A stretch of DNA of 64,000 bases from Chromatiales bacterium (GTDB lineage: Bacteria > Pseudomonadota > Gammaproteobacteria > Steroidobacterales > GCA-2729495). Location: assembly GCA_002729495.1 (NCBI GenBank), contig PBYE01000032.1:1-64000 (forward strand), written 5' to 3'. Below are positions 34,385 through 42,408 of the stretch, piece by piece (the stretch's first letter is position 1; every line of letters begins with the position of its first letter). A program made the position numbers and the translations under genes. Under the pieces are notes generated by a model that was not told where the DNA came from, made no database searches, and worked only from the letters and a program-made list of their open reading frames with translations.

Positions 34385-34953
34385 AGTACCGTGTCTTCCT
34401 TGGATCAGGACTATTCATCGCTGCGGTCTTGCCTCCCGCTGCCGCGCAGCTTGAAGCCAATTTGGTTTGGCACGTATTGCTGCAACTGCCGATGCTCGCA
34501 TTGGCCGGCTGGTTGATCGCCCGAAGTTTGCCGGCCCGGCTGCTCGGAGCGATCGGTCGCTATAACGAGTACGGCATCCCCGGAATACTCATCGTCATCT
34601 TTGTAAGTCTTTGTTGGATGCTTCCCCGCGTACTCGACGCCGCCCTGGAGTTGCCCATGGTAGCGCTTGCGAAGTATGTTTCCGTTCCGTTATTGGTTGG
34701 CGCGCCACTGGCACTGAGTTGGCCGCACATGCACGCAATCGCCAGGGGCCTTGTTTGGATAGAGCTGCTCGCTATGCTGCTCCGTTTGGGTTGGCTTTAC
34801 CTGGTGGCGCCCACACGCCTTTGCAACAATTACGTTCTCGGTGATCAGATCCTTCTCGGCAAACTGTTGCTGATAATTACGGCCACGATAGTAGTGTGCT
34901 GGGTGGCCAGGCTGTTTGCACCACTGCCAGCGCCGAATCACTCCGGCACGTAG
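34381..34953 (+). CDS. Membrane protein of the norSY-senC operon
   Basis: 190 residues, about five membrane helices with a signal-like start and His in EANLVWHVLLQL and LSWPHMHAIARG. Starts GTGA over the senC stop, so it is the fourth operon gene. Known norSY-senC clusters include such an unnamed membrane orf (orfA type); the function is unclear. It may assemble the copper or heme site. Confidence 0.7.
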   Translation: MKYRVFLGSGLFIAAVLPPAAAQLEANLVWHVLLQLPMLALAGWLIARSLPARLLGAIGRYNEYGIPGILIVIFVSLCWMLPRVLDAALELPMVALAKYVSVPLLVGAPLALSWPHMHAIARGLVWIELLAMLLRLGWLYLVAPTRLCNNYVLGDQILLGKLLLIITATIVVCWVARLFAPLPAPNHSGT

Positions 34954-35078
34954 AGCCACAGCATGCTAATCCCATGTTTGTATCAGTCTCGGAGTACAGG
35001 TGCGTGCAATAAACTGTCCGGAGGCTCTCCTGCAATAGTTCGTCGAATAACTCTCGCGTTTTATCGGATAAGCTATGA

Positions 35079-35555
35079 TCAGAGCCACAGCCATCCATGG
35101 CTGCCGGCAACAGTCCCCGCGATGGTTACCAGGCTCAACACCAGCATCACCCAGTGAAGCCAGTTCATGCGCCGGAACGTTGATTGTGGTGCCCGCTTTA
35201 TCGCGCTCATGAACCATCGGTGCAGAAACAGCGGCTCAAGCACAAATAGCAACAGGGTAAACGCAAGCCAAACCAGCGACATGGCAAAAAGCCACCAGTA
35301 ACTACTGTTAAGAAACAAAGACCATGAGTTGGCCACGTACAACATATAGAACCCCGAGAGACCGGTTATCAGAACGATGATCCTGGATTGCCAGGCAAAC
35401 CGGTCCTCTACACGTTCGAACAGCTTGATGCTTTCTTCACCGCAACCATCTTCGATGACACTCGGAATGATCACGGTGGTAACAAACCAGACCCCACCGA
35501 TCCAAAGCACCACGCCGAGTACATGTACAATACGGGCAGCAACGACCGCTTCCAT
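35079..35555 (-). CDS. CopD-like membrane protein
   Basis: 158 residues, four helices: VVAARIVHVLGVVLWIGGVWFVTTVIIP, VLITGLSGFYMLYVANSW, LFAMSLVWLAFTLLLF, and WVMLVLSLVTIAGTVAGSHG. The first helix His with a GG and the R/D between helices resemble CopD/DUF2269-type proteins. Function unknown. AGGAGG precedes the ATG. Divergent from hemerythrin. Confidence 0.65.
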   Translation of the reverse strand: MEAVVAARIVHVLGVVLWIGGVWFVTTVIIPSVIEDGCGEESIKLFERVEDRFAWQSRIIVLITGLSGFYMLYVANSWSLFLNSSYWWLFAMSLVWLAFTLLLFVLEPLFLHRWFMSAIKRAPQSTFRRMNWLHWVMLVLSLVTIAGTVAGSHGWLWL

Positions 35556-35622
35556 TAATTCCTCCTGTCACACAAATACCCAACACCAATAGCAACCTAA
35601 TATTTGAATTGCTACCGATTCC

Positions 35623-36165
35623 ATGACTACATCTGATAATACCAAGTTGATAGAAGTAATTTCCCGGTGTCACAAAGAACTCGATGAACTATTTCTCCTG
35701 CACCAGGAGGCTGTCCTTATGGGGAAGATTGACGAGGCAATACAGTTATTGAATTGTTTTGTAGAACTACATCATCTGCACATGCACTTTGAAGATAAGG
35801 AATTGGCTCCCAAACTTGACGAGCTTGGCGATCAGGGCCGTTGGCCTGCATCACTGTATATCGATGAGCATGCCAAGGTTCAGGAACTAATTGAAAAAAC
35901 ACAGGATAATCTGCTATCACTTAGTGAAGGTAAATTATCTGATAAGGAATTAAGAAGAGAAATTATTGCTTCTCTTGACAGGGAGAAAACCCTAAAAGGC
36001 TTATGCGAACATCACCAGGAAAGAGAAGAATCCGGAATTCTTCCGGAGCTTGACAGTCAAACTGACACAGACTGGCGAGCCAGCATTATTGAACCTTTCC
36101 TGAAGAAGTGGAACGCTCAACTGGAGCGCAACATGGAGATTGTCAGCGGAATAAATTTTCTATAG
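35623..36165 (+). CDS. Hemerythrin-like protein
   Basis: 180 residues. A four-helix bundle with the ligand pattern RCHKELDELF, LHHLHMHFEDKELAPKL (His-x3-His-x3-Glu style) and LCEHHQEREESGILPEL, typical of hemerythrin HHE domains that bind a di-iron site. They can bind O2 or NO or protect against them, which fits this island. No signal peptide is seen. Confidence 0.75.
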   Translation: MTTSDNTKLIEVISRCHKELDELFLLHQEAVLMGKIDEAIQLLNCFVELHHLHMHFEDKELAPKLDELGDQGRWPASLYIDEHAKVQELIEKTQDNLLSLSEGKLSDKELRREIIASLDREKTLKGLCEHHQEREESGILPELDSQTDTDWRASIIEPFLKKWNAQLERNMEIVSGINFL

Positions 36166-36224
36166 CAAATGGCGACTGGTAAACTGGCATTATTGATTAT
36201 AATGCCGGGCGGGAGGAGAAAAAT

Positions 36225-36530
36225 ATGCAAACATTTGGTCTCAACTACGAGGTAAAACCGGAACACGTCGAAGATTTCAAGAGCGTGATGATGCATTTAA
36301 TCGACACAGTGAAGAGTCGAGAGGGCCACATTGAAACGAGGGTTTATTCAGATGTAGAACGGCCTACTTCAATGATGATTTACTCGAATTGGAAAACAAA
36401 GGCTGAATTCGCCGACTTTGTCCGATCCGATATCTTTAAAAAAATGATGGCCGATGCCGTAGCAATGCTTGAAAGCAGGCCGACCCACTTATTGGGTGAA
36501 AGTATTCGACTCATAAAGCCTGCCGAATAA
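36225..36530 (+). CDS. ABM-fold protein, quinol monooxygenase-like
   Basis: 101 residues starting MQTFGLNYEVKPEHVEDFKSVMMHLIDTVKSREGHIETRVY, then MMIYSNWKTKAEFADFVRSD. The fold is the small dimeric barrel of YgiN-like proteins. Many are annotated monooxygenases without known substrate. Its 3' end overlaps the convergent membrane gene by 20 bp. Confidence 0.7.
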   Translation: MQTFGLNYEVKPEHVEDFKSVMMHLIDTVKSREGHIETRVYSDVERPTSMMIYSNWKTKAEFADFVRSDIFKKMMADAVAMLESRPTHLLGESIRLIKPAE

Positions 36531-37278
36531 TCCGCGGACTTATCGGCAGTTTCGTCAACACCGGCCAGAGCAGAAACCTCAGGATCACTGCGCCAACCAC
36601 TACGCCAATGACGAAAAACCAGCTCATGGGCGTGCCAGCCTCGCCGTTATGGATTGCCCAGATCAGGAACCACAGACCCGATGAAGCTGCCGCGGTCGTG
36701 AATCCATGCAATACCTGGGCGCCCGTGGCCAGTAATGCATTGAAGAAAAACATGGTGACCTGGGCCAATAACAAAGTAAGAAATACCACCGGGTCGCCGA
36801 AGCTGAAATAGGCCAACACGGCAGTCAGCGCGCCCATCACCGCCATTGGCAGGAATATCAGTATCCGTTGCAGGTAGAAAACCGGGAACAGCAGTACCGC
36901 GATTATCGCTATCGCGATGACCCACCATTGATCGCCGCCGATTGCGACTGCCATGACCGCCTGCCCCGCAGTCATGAACCAGAATGCCACCATGTCGCAG
37001 AACCCGGCGCCCAAAGCGCTGCCACACTCTTTGGTCAGGTACCAGCGATCAATCGCGTTCTGCGCGACTTCAAACGCACTCCCGGCACAGTACAACCCGA
37101 CGACGATATAAAACAGGAAGGGGCTGTATATGTTCGACGTGAGGTAATCCCAGTAAATATAGGTGGCATAAGCCAGTGCCAGCGGCACTATCGTCGCGTA
37201 GAAATGCGCCCCAAGCACCCAACTGGCAACGGGCCAGGGCAATTCAACCTGGGATATAACCTGGGATGTTGCTTTCAT
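36511..37278 (-). CDS. Polytopic membrane protein, unknown
   Basis: 255 residues, seven to eight helices, no recognised motif. Notable are ALAYATYIYWDYLTS, CDMVAFWFMTAGQAVMAVAIGG and LLATGAQVLHGFTTAAASSGLWFLIWAIHNG with a lone His. Ends within the ABM gene 3' end (convergent). Last gene before the right island repeat. Confidence 0.65.
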   Translation of the reverse strand: MKATSQVISQVELPWPVASWVLGAHFYATIVPLALAYATYIYWDYLTSNIYSPFLFYIVVGLYCAGSAFEVAQNAIDRWYLTKECGSALGAGFCDMVAFWFMTAGQAVMAVAIGGDQWWVIAIAIIAVLLFPVFYLQRILIFLPMAVMGALTAVLAYFSFGDPVVFLTLLLAQVTMFFFNALLATGAQVLHGFTTAAASSGLWFLIWAIHNGEAGTPMSWFFVIGVVVGAVILRFLLWPVLTKLPISPRIIRQAL

Positions 37279-37366
37279 TCATTTACCATTTTTTGCCGGC
37301 GCCGCACGAGACCACTCTAAAGATACGCCAACTCTGGCGGGTAGCTAGCCACGGCCTTGACTGCAG

Positions 37367-37516
37367 CTTGCGGCCAATCGCTTGAGCCTGTCACAACATG
37401 CCTGCAATCGTACCATGCGGGTAGCTCGCAGCATCGCTGACCTTGCCGGCAATCTAAAGGTTCGAAAAACTCACATTGTGGACGTGCTGAGCCTGAGAAT
37501 GCCCGGCCAGGTGTGA
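37367..37516 (+). pseudogene. comM C-terminal fragment
   Basis: In frame, LAANRLSLSQHACNRTMRV...SIADLAGNLKVRKTHI...SLRMPGQV then TGA, 49 codons matching the end of ComM (HAANQFNLSRRACNRTLHV... at the left). Frames upstream of 37367 have stops, so it is a 5'-truncated copy. Confidence 0.88.
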
Positions 37517-37602
37517 CGCAGGTCACTTGGTTCTTGACAGAAAACCCCTATTATTCAAGATGTTGACCGGAAAATCGCCATGGAAATTTCCCGCACACGA
37601 TC
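37370..37602. repeat. Right copy of the comM-3'-end direct repeat
   Basis: Homologous to 24694-24922, through the comM end, GTTCTTGACAGAAAACCC and the start of the next gene. The divergence is substantial, so the duplication is old. Confidence 0.8.
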
Positions 37603-37936
37603 TTTCTTGTTTGTGACCGCACTGCTCGGCAGTTTCTTTGCGCACGCAGGGGAAATGGATCAGTTCGCTAAGTGTATTTCCGAAAGCGGGGCCAGGTACT
37701 ACGGCACGCACTGGTGTCCCGTCTGCGCCAGGCAGAACGCAACGTTTGGCAGCGCATGGAAGAAGCTTCCCTATATAGAGTGTTCCAAACGCGGTTCACG
37801 CGAGCGCCTGGCCCATTGCGAAAATGTGCCGGGCTTTCCCTTCTGGGTTTTCGAAGATGGCGGCGGTTATGCCGGCTTACTGTCCGTGCCACTACTGGCA
37901 GAATTTACCCATTGCGCGCGCTCGGGTGGTCGTTAG
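37580..37936 (+). CDS. Thioredoxin-like protein, VKOR-associated type
   Basis: 118 residues. Signal peptide (SFLFVTALLGSFFAHA), then MDQFAKCISESGARYYGTHWCPVCARQNATFG with WCPVC (C-x2-C), and LPYIECSKRG, the pattern of the thioredoxin-like domain of vitamin K epoxide reductase proteins, alone here. Likely a periplasmic thiol-redox factor. Its 5' stub remains at the left repeat (24905). Confidence 0.8.
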   Translation: MEISRTRSFLFVTALLGSFFAHAGEMDQFAKCISESGARYYGTHWCPVCARQNATFGSAWKKLPYIECSKRGSRERLAHCENVPGFPFWVFEDGGGYAGLLSVPLLAEFTHCARSGGR

Positions 37937-38052
37937 GCGCTCCGCTAAACACAGGTTGCCCGCCACGTGGTATGTGTCAGTCCATGGCACACACCGAGAC
38001 TGCCCAAATTGGCTAGACTGCGGATTGGCGAATAAGAATAACGGTTGGGTAA

Positions 38053-39108
38053 ATGGACTACACACTGCCTCAACGTGGCCGCGCGGCTATCGATTTTCTG
38101 GCGGACCTGCGTAATCTCAGCAATCGCTTCGAGCAAAGCACCGACCAGGCCGCGTTTGACGGCGGACTGAATTCCGATGATTTGCCGGAAGACCCGGCGC
38201 AATTGCAGGAAGTCGTTACGCCATTAATGGAAAATAACCATGAATTCCGCGTACTGCGCATGTGTCGTGACTGGACGCTCGAAGAACACGGTCAGATCGC
38301 GATGGATATCTTCGAAGAGATTCGCGCCGAAGTTGAGCCGGGCCTGAAAGCATTACAAAACGGCCCTGCGACACTGGAATACGATGAGAACCTGAAACCA
38401 CCGAAGTACTGGGACGGTTACGAGTTTCATAAATCTGCAGGCGGCTGGGACGGCCACGACTACATGGGTTTCGTGCACGGTGAGCTGATTCATCGCCGCA
38501 TGGTAAATCCTACTTTTGCAGGCATGGTCTACGCGGTACGAAAAAGTGTCGCCGATGTTGTACCGTTGGAAAACCCTGCAAAAATTCTTGACGTTGGTTG
38601 CTGCAGCGGCCAGTTCACACAGGGTGTTGCGGAACTTTTTCCTGACAGTGAAATATGGGGCTGCGATTTGAGTCCTAAACAGCTTGAACAGGCACAACGT
38701 TACGCGAATGAAAATAATCTCGAGTGGCGCCTGTTTCAGGCTGATGGTGCAGACACCGGACGCGCTGACAATGAATTCGACGTGGTAACAAGTTATGCAA
38801 TGTTTCATGAAATTCCGATCAGCGCGTCACTCGATAATCTGAAAGAGTATCTGCGCATACTTAAACCCGGGGGCTACGCGGTGGTCGGTGATGTGAAGGC
38901 ATACCATACCTTCAATAACTATAACCGCTGGAAAGCGGACTACTGGAACCAGGTGCATGGCGGAGACCCGTTCTGGCGCGAATATGCCAGCACCAACCTG
39001 GCAGACCTGGCTCTGCAGGTCGGTTTTGATGAGGCCGAATGGAAAGGCCTTGGCGAAGGCGAGTACCCCTTCGTCCTGATCGCACGCAAAGGTGACAACA
39101 ATGAGTGA
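38053..39108 (+). CDS. SAM-dependent methyltransferase
   Basis: 351 residues. The SAM-binding glycine motif is LDVGCCSGQFTQGVAELFPDSEIWGCDLSPKQL (about 177-209), then FDVVTSYAMFHEIP and LKEYLRILKPGGYAVVGD. The first 150 residues are a helical, acidic N-terminal domain of unknown role (KYWDGYEFHKSAGGWDGHDYMGFVHGEL). Substrate unknown. It overlaps the next small gene by eight bases. Confidence 0.85.
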   Translation: MDYTLPQRGRAAIDFLADLRNLSNRFEQSTDQAAFDGGLNSDDLPEDPAQLQEVVTPLMENNHEFRVLRMCRDWTLEEHGQIAMDIFEEIRAEVEPGLKALQNGPATLEYDENLKPPKYWDGYEFHKSAGGWDGHDYMGFVHGELIHRRMVNPTFAGMVYAVRKSVADVVPLENPAKILDVGCCSGQFTQGVAELFPDSEIWGCDLSPKQLEQAQRYANENNLEWRLFQADGADTGRADNEFDVVTSYAMFHEIPISASLDNLKEYLRILKPGGYAVVGDVKAYHTFNNYNRWKADYWNQVHGGDPFWREYASTNLADLALQVGFDEAEWKGLGEGEYPFVLIARKGDNNE

Positions 39109-39343
39109 ATTAAACCTGCGCGCCGATGACCTCGACAGTCTCGGTAAGACTTTGATTACGATTGCCAAAGAGTTGTGGGTCACCAAAGACCGGCAGAAAA
39201 TTCTGGAAGCGGCGCTGGCTGAAGCAGGCGTAATGGCGCCCGATGCAGTGGACCGCTATCAACCTGATGACGAGTTAGATGGCCGCCTCAAAAGTGAGCG
39301 GGCTGAATTTATTGAACAGGTACTTGGCGCTCTTTCTAAATAA
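39101..39343 (+). CDS. Small acidic protein, unknown, coupled to the methyltransferase
   Basis: About 80 residues from ATG 39101 (MSELNLRADDLDSLGKTLITIAKELWVTKDRQKILEAAL). Mostly helical and charged. Its ATG overlaps the methyltransferase end (ATGAGTGA), suggesting coupling and joint action. Confidence 0.65.
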   Translation: MSELNLRADDLDSLGKTLITIAKELWVTKDRQKILEAALAEAGVMAPDAVDRYQPDDELDGRLKSERAEFIEQVLGALSK

Positions 39344-39412
39344 GCGTTAATACGCTGCTCGACCAGGTAATCAACAGCCACAATAATTTCTATACCAGGC
39401 AAATCGATGCGG

Positions 39413-40123
39413 CTAGGCGTCCCCGTGCGCCGCAGACGGTCGCAGCGGTGAGGCGAAGTCCTGTATACCGGCCAGCTTGCGTAACCCCTCCAGGTCAGTG
39501 ACGTCAGCATGGTAGTTGTCGGGCCGGGTTATCAGGCCCTGCTCGTCCAGCTGGGTGAAGCTGCGGCTGACGGTTTCCTTTTTAAGGCCCAGGAAATCTG
39601 CGATGTCCTGGCGGGACATTGGCAGGTCTATCGTATTCAGCTCCGGGGCGTCGGCGGCGAGCTGATCGGCGATCAACCGCCGATTTCGCAGGTAAAGGAG
39701 GAAAACAGCAAGCCGCTCCACCGACGTGCGCTGCCCGAGGCTGTAAATTAGATCGAGCGAATTTTCGAGCACGCGATAAACCATATTAAGGAAAGTCCTT
39801 TCCACAACCGGATCCTGCTCAAGCCGGTCTTCAAGCACCTGCCGGGACTGGCATACCACTGTCGCCGGGGTTACTGCCTGTACCGTGAAAAAATAGCGGT
39901 CGGCGGTGAGCCCGATAAAGTTGTCGCGAAACAGGAAACTTAAGACCTGGCGGCGCCCATCGTTGCCGATACGGCTGACCATCAAAGTGCCTTTAACGAT
40001 GTTGAAGACCTGCCCGGCGTCGGCGCCGGCATTGATCAGCGTTTCGCCCGCGCTCAGCTTGCGCTCGGGCGCACCCTCGAAGACATCGAGGAAGGTATCG
40101 CGTGTGCTGGCGTCAAATAGCAT
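39413..40123 (-). CDS. Crp/Fnr-family regulator
   Basis: 236 residues. cNMP-type sensor domain (about 15-110), dimer helix, and a winged HTH with MSRQDIADFLGLKKETVSRSFTQL; the ETVSR recognition helix resembles FNR/Dnr proteins that bind TTGAT-N4-ATCAA. No N-terminal Cys cluster, so it is not a classic FNR oxygen sensor; a Dnr/NnrR-type NO sensor is possible. It lies 2 kb from the NO island end. Confidence 0.85.
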   Translation of the reverse strand: MLFDASTRDTFLDVFEGAPERKLSAGETLINAGADAGQVFNIVKGTLMVSRIGNDGRRQVLSFLFRDNFIGLTADRYFFTVQAVTPATVVCQSRQVLEDRLEQDPVVERTFLNMVYRVLENSLDLIYSLGQRTSVERLAVFLLYLRNRRLIADQLAADAPELNTIDLPMSRQDIADFLGLKKETVSRSFTQLDEQGLITRPDNYHADVTDLEGLRKLAGIQDFASPLRPSAAHGDA

Positions 40124-40186
40124 TAGTCCTCGGGTGCCGGTATGATTTGCGGCCCTGTCGCATCGGCAGCCCTGTAAAGGATTATA

Positions 40187-40257
40187 TGTAGGAGCGGCTT
40201 TAGCCGCGAACTTGCGTATTCAAGCATGGTGGGTTCGCGGCTAAAGCCGCTCCTACA
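40187..40257. repeat. REPIN, copy 3 (best preserved)
   Basis: TGTAGGAGCGGCTTTAGCCG at the left and its inverse CGGCTAAAGCCGCTCCTACA at the right, 71 bp in all, each with an internal hairpin. Lies between the Crp/Fnr gene and tRNA-Arg. Confidence 0.88.
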
Positions 40258-40290
40258 GCACAATCTTAAAGCAGCATACAATTAGTTTTT

Positions 40291-40367
<77 letters not shown>

Positions 40368-40377
40368 AGCAATAAAA

Positions 40378-40407
40378 GGGTCAGCCGTTTAAGGCTGGCC
40401 CTTTTTT
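40378..40407 (+). terminator. Rho-independent terminator after tRNA-Arg
   Basis: GGGTCAGCC-GTTTAA-GGCTGGCCC with six T's. A near copy is at 40646. Confidence 0.92.
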
Positions 40408-40645
40408 GGTTCGGTAAGCCCAATCAAGGATTCGAACCTTCGTTCGACCCGAGTCCGGCTGGCGGGCCGCGGTGAGCGGAACGACAAACGGACGAGAGGA
40501 CGGCGAGGCGCCAAAGGCGCGGAGGCCGCCCGCAGGGCGAAGCGAGTGTTAACGAGCGAGTCAATCCTCTTGGATGGCTTTGAGGCGCTACGCGCCATAT
40601 CGAATAGCGTGCCCGAATGCACGCAAATTCCACCAAACAACGAAA
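40408..40645. repeat. tRNA-associated repeat region between duplicated terminators
   Basis: No gene is supported in this 238-bp stretch. It holds an antisense T-arm-like GGATTCGAACC (40429-40439), GC-rich palindromes (CCGCCCGCAGGGCG region) and a copy of AATCCTCTTGG (40563-40573), which matches the tRNA-Arg 3' part (40349). It is probably decayed duplication of the tRNA-terminator unit. Two short minus-strand frames here look spurious. Confidence 0.6.
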
Positions 40646-40675
40646 GGGTCAGCCGCTTAAGGCTGGCCCTTTTTT
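40646..40675 (+). terminator. Second copy of the tRNA-Arg terminator
   Basis: GGGTCAGCC-GCTTAA-GGCTGGCCC with six T's, identical to the first but for one loop base and flanked by similar GAAA/GCTTC sequence. Confidence 0.9.
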
Positions 40676-40829
40676 GCTTCAGTTAACTATATGTTGAATA
40701 GGCATCCACGTACCTGCAGTCCGTCTGTCAGCATCCTCCAAGTGCTTGAAGGCCCGAACAATTACGGCTATAAATTGAGTCCTCCCAGCAACAATCCGGA
40801 GCATTTCTGACCGGCGCTCTGATACCTGA

Positions 40830-41948
40830 ATGCAAAAAATTCAGCCGTGGCTAAAACGGCAACAGTTTGACTGCCTGACTGGAATCCGTGGCTTTGCGGC
40901 ACTATGGATTATTTTGTCACACCAGTTTAATCGCCTGGAAGCCATGTACCCGGATCAGGGAGCACTGCTCAAGCTAATTAATGTCGGGTGGCTGGGTGTA
41001 GATATATTCTCGCTGCTCTCAGGCTTTATTATTTCATACGCCTATTGCCAGCAACTGTCCAAACCAACCGTTCCGGTTATCGGGCGGTTTCTCTGGCTAC
41101 GGTTTGCACGTACCTGGCCGTTGCATCTTTTTGTGCTTGTGCTGTTCATGGCCTCATTAGTCAACCTGAAGGATTTCTCAGTAATCGAAAATCTGTGGCG
41201 AGATCCACAATTCCTGTCTCAATTGTTCCTGGTACAGGGTTGGGGTTTCAACAGCTATAAATCCTGGAACGTGCCATCATGGACCCTGAGTGCGGAGTGG
41301 TTCTGGTATTTATTGTTCCCGCTTTTCTCAATTACCATCGTTCAAGTTCACCGCGCTGCTACAGCGCTGTTTATGGCATTCGCCTGCATAAGTATTACAG
41401 GCTTTTTACTAATTCAGGTTCTGGATACATCTTTCGCCACGACCCACAAATGGGGGGTGGTACGAATTGGTGGTGAGATGTTCGCCGGATGCTTTCTTTA
41501 TCGGGCTTATCAGCTGGGACTGCCGGAACGCTTTCCTTATGCGTGGGTTGGCGTCGCGGTAATTGTTCTGGTCCTCCTGAACCCTGATCTTCCCATCGAC
41601 ATTGGCGTAACGTTAATCATCATGGCATTTTTGCTGCTGGTTCTCGGTCTCGCAATGAATCAACAACCGTTTCGCATCTTGTTTGGTAACCGTGCATCGA
41701 TTTACCTGGGTGATCTCTCCTATTCCCTGTACATGAACCACTGGTTATTTGTCGGCAGCGGGGGGCTGTTCGGCTATATCCAATTCACAACCATTTACAC
41801 CGTCATCGCCGTCAACGCGGCGATAATAGGGATGTCAGTTCTGACTTATCACTTTGTTGAGAGGCCGTCACGTGCCTGGCTGAGGGGCTTTGTTAAACCC
41901 ACAAACAGTTCAAGCACTCAACCCACGGGGAAGTCCGCAGACAAGTGA
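40830..41948 (+). CDS. Acyltransferase-3 (OafA/YrhL) family membrane protein
   Basis: 372 residues, about ten helices. QFDCLTGIRGFAALWIILSHQFNRLEAMYP opens the domain, with the R/H motif typical of the family (GIRGFAALW...SHQ), later NVPSWTLSAEWFWYLLFPL and HFVERPSRAW. Transfers acyl groups to envelope sugars or lipids; substrate unknown. Confidence 0.9.
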   Translation: MQKIQPWLKRQQFDCLTGIRGFAALWIILSHQFNRLEAMYPDQGALLKLINVGWLGVDIFSLLSGFIISYAYCQQLSKPTVPVIGRFLWLRFARTWPLHLFVLVLFMASLVNLKDFSVIENLWRDPQFLSQLFLVQGWGFNSYKSWNVPSWTLSAEWFWYLLFPLFSITIVQVHRAATALFMAFACISITGFLLIQVLDTSFATTHKWGVVRIGGEMFAGCFLYRAYQLGLPERFPYAWVGVAVIVLVLLNPDLPIDIGVTLIIMAFLLLVLGLAMNQQPFRILFGNRASIYLGDLSYSLYMNHWLFVGSGGLFGYIQFTTIYTVIAVNAAIIGMSVLTYHFVERPSRAWLRGFVKPTNSSSTQPTGKSADK

Positions 41949-42096
41949 AATAACACCTTATACAAGGCTAAAAAGGCAGGGTTAAGCTACTGACGGTCAG
42001 GGCGGACCAGGGGAAATAGCTGGAGCTAAAGTTAACCAGCTATCGAGAATATTTCCGGAAATCATTTTAAAGGGAAAGCCGCATGCACGGTTTCAC

Positions 42097-42399
42097 ATGA
42101 TGACCGTGTTCACCTCGGCCGTCACAATTGCGCTTTACGGTCTGTTCCGGTGCCGGGGACCGATCTGGTCGAGACTCGACAGCCTGCGCCCGGGCGCATT
42201 GCTCGGCAGCCTGTACACCGCGGGGCCGCTGGTCGCGACGCTGGCCATGCCTGCTTACGGCGGCTCCCTTTACTGGCAGGATACCAAGATGCGGTCGGCC
42301 ACGCTAGGATATGAAAACCTGATCGTATTTAGCTGTACAACAATCATATTCACCATTTTGCTCGTCATGCTTTACAGGCGATCCGAAGAGCTAAAGTGA
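42097..42399 (+). CDS. Small membrane protein, unknown
   Basis: 100 residues with a helix at the start (VFTSAVTIALYGLF), a helix near LLGSLYTAGPLVATLAM, and one near the end (LIVFSCTTIIFTILLVMLY). It ends ten bases before the Tat-UbiD gene and may be cotranscribed. A second ATG follows directly. Function unknown. Confidence 0.5.
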   Translation: MMTVFTSAVTIALYGLFRCRGPIWSRLDSLRPGALLGSLYTAGPLVATLAMPAYGGSLYWQDTKMRSATLGYENLIVFSCTTIIFTILLVMLYRRSEELK

Positions 42400-42408
42400 G
42401 CTGAGGCT

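Larger units (their letters stand above)
24694..37602. mobile_element. NO-metabolism island flanked by comM-end direct repeats
   Basis: Between the repeats lie nod, two MORN-like repeat genes, cytochrome b561, ferredoxin, norS-norY-senC-orf, hemerythrin and small membrane genes, plus a transposase remnant. The arrangement (complete comM on the left, only its tail on the right with a complete downstream gene) is what a single crossover of a circle carrying the comM end, or a tandem duplication followed by loss, would leave. No integrase is present. Confidence 0.6.

Noticed and set aside
40389-40640. Two short minus-strand frames after tRNA-Arg
   Set aside because: They translate a repeat region with terminators and tRNA-like pieces; no protein pattern.
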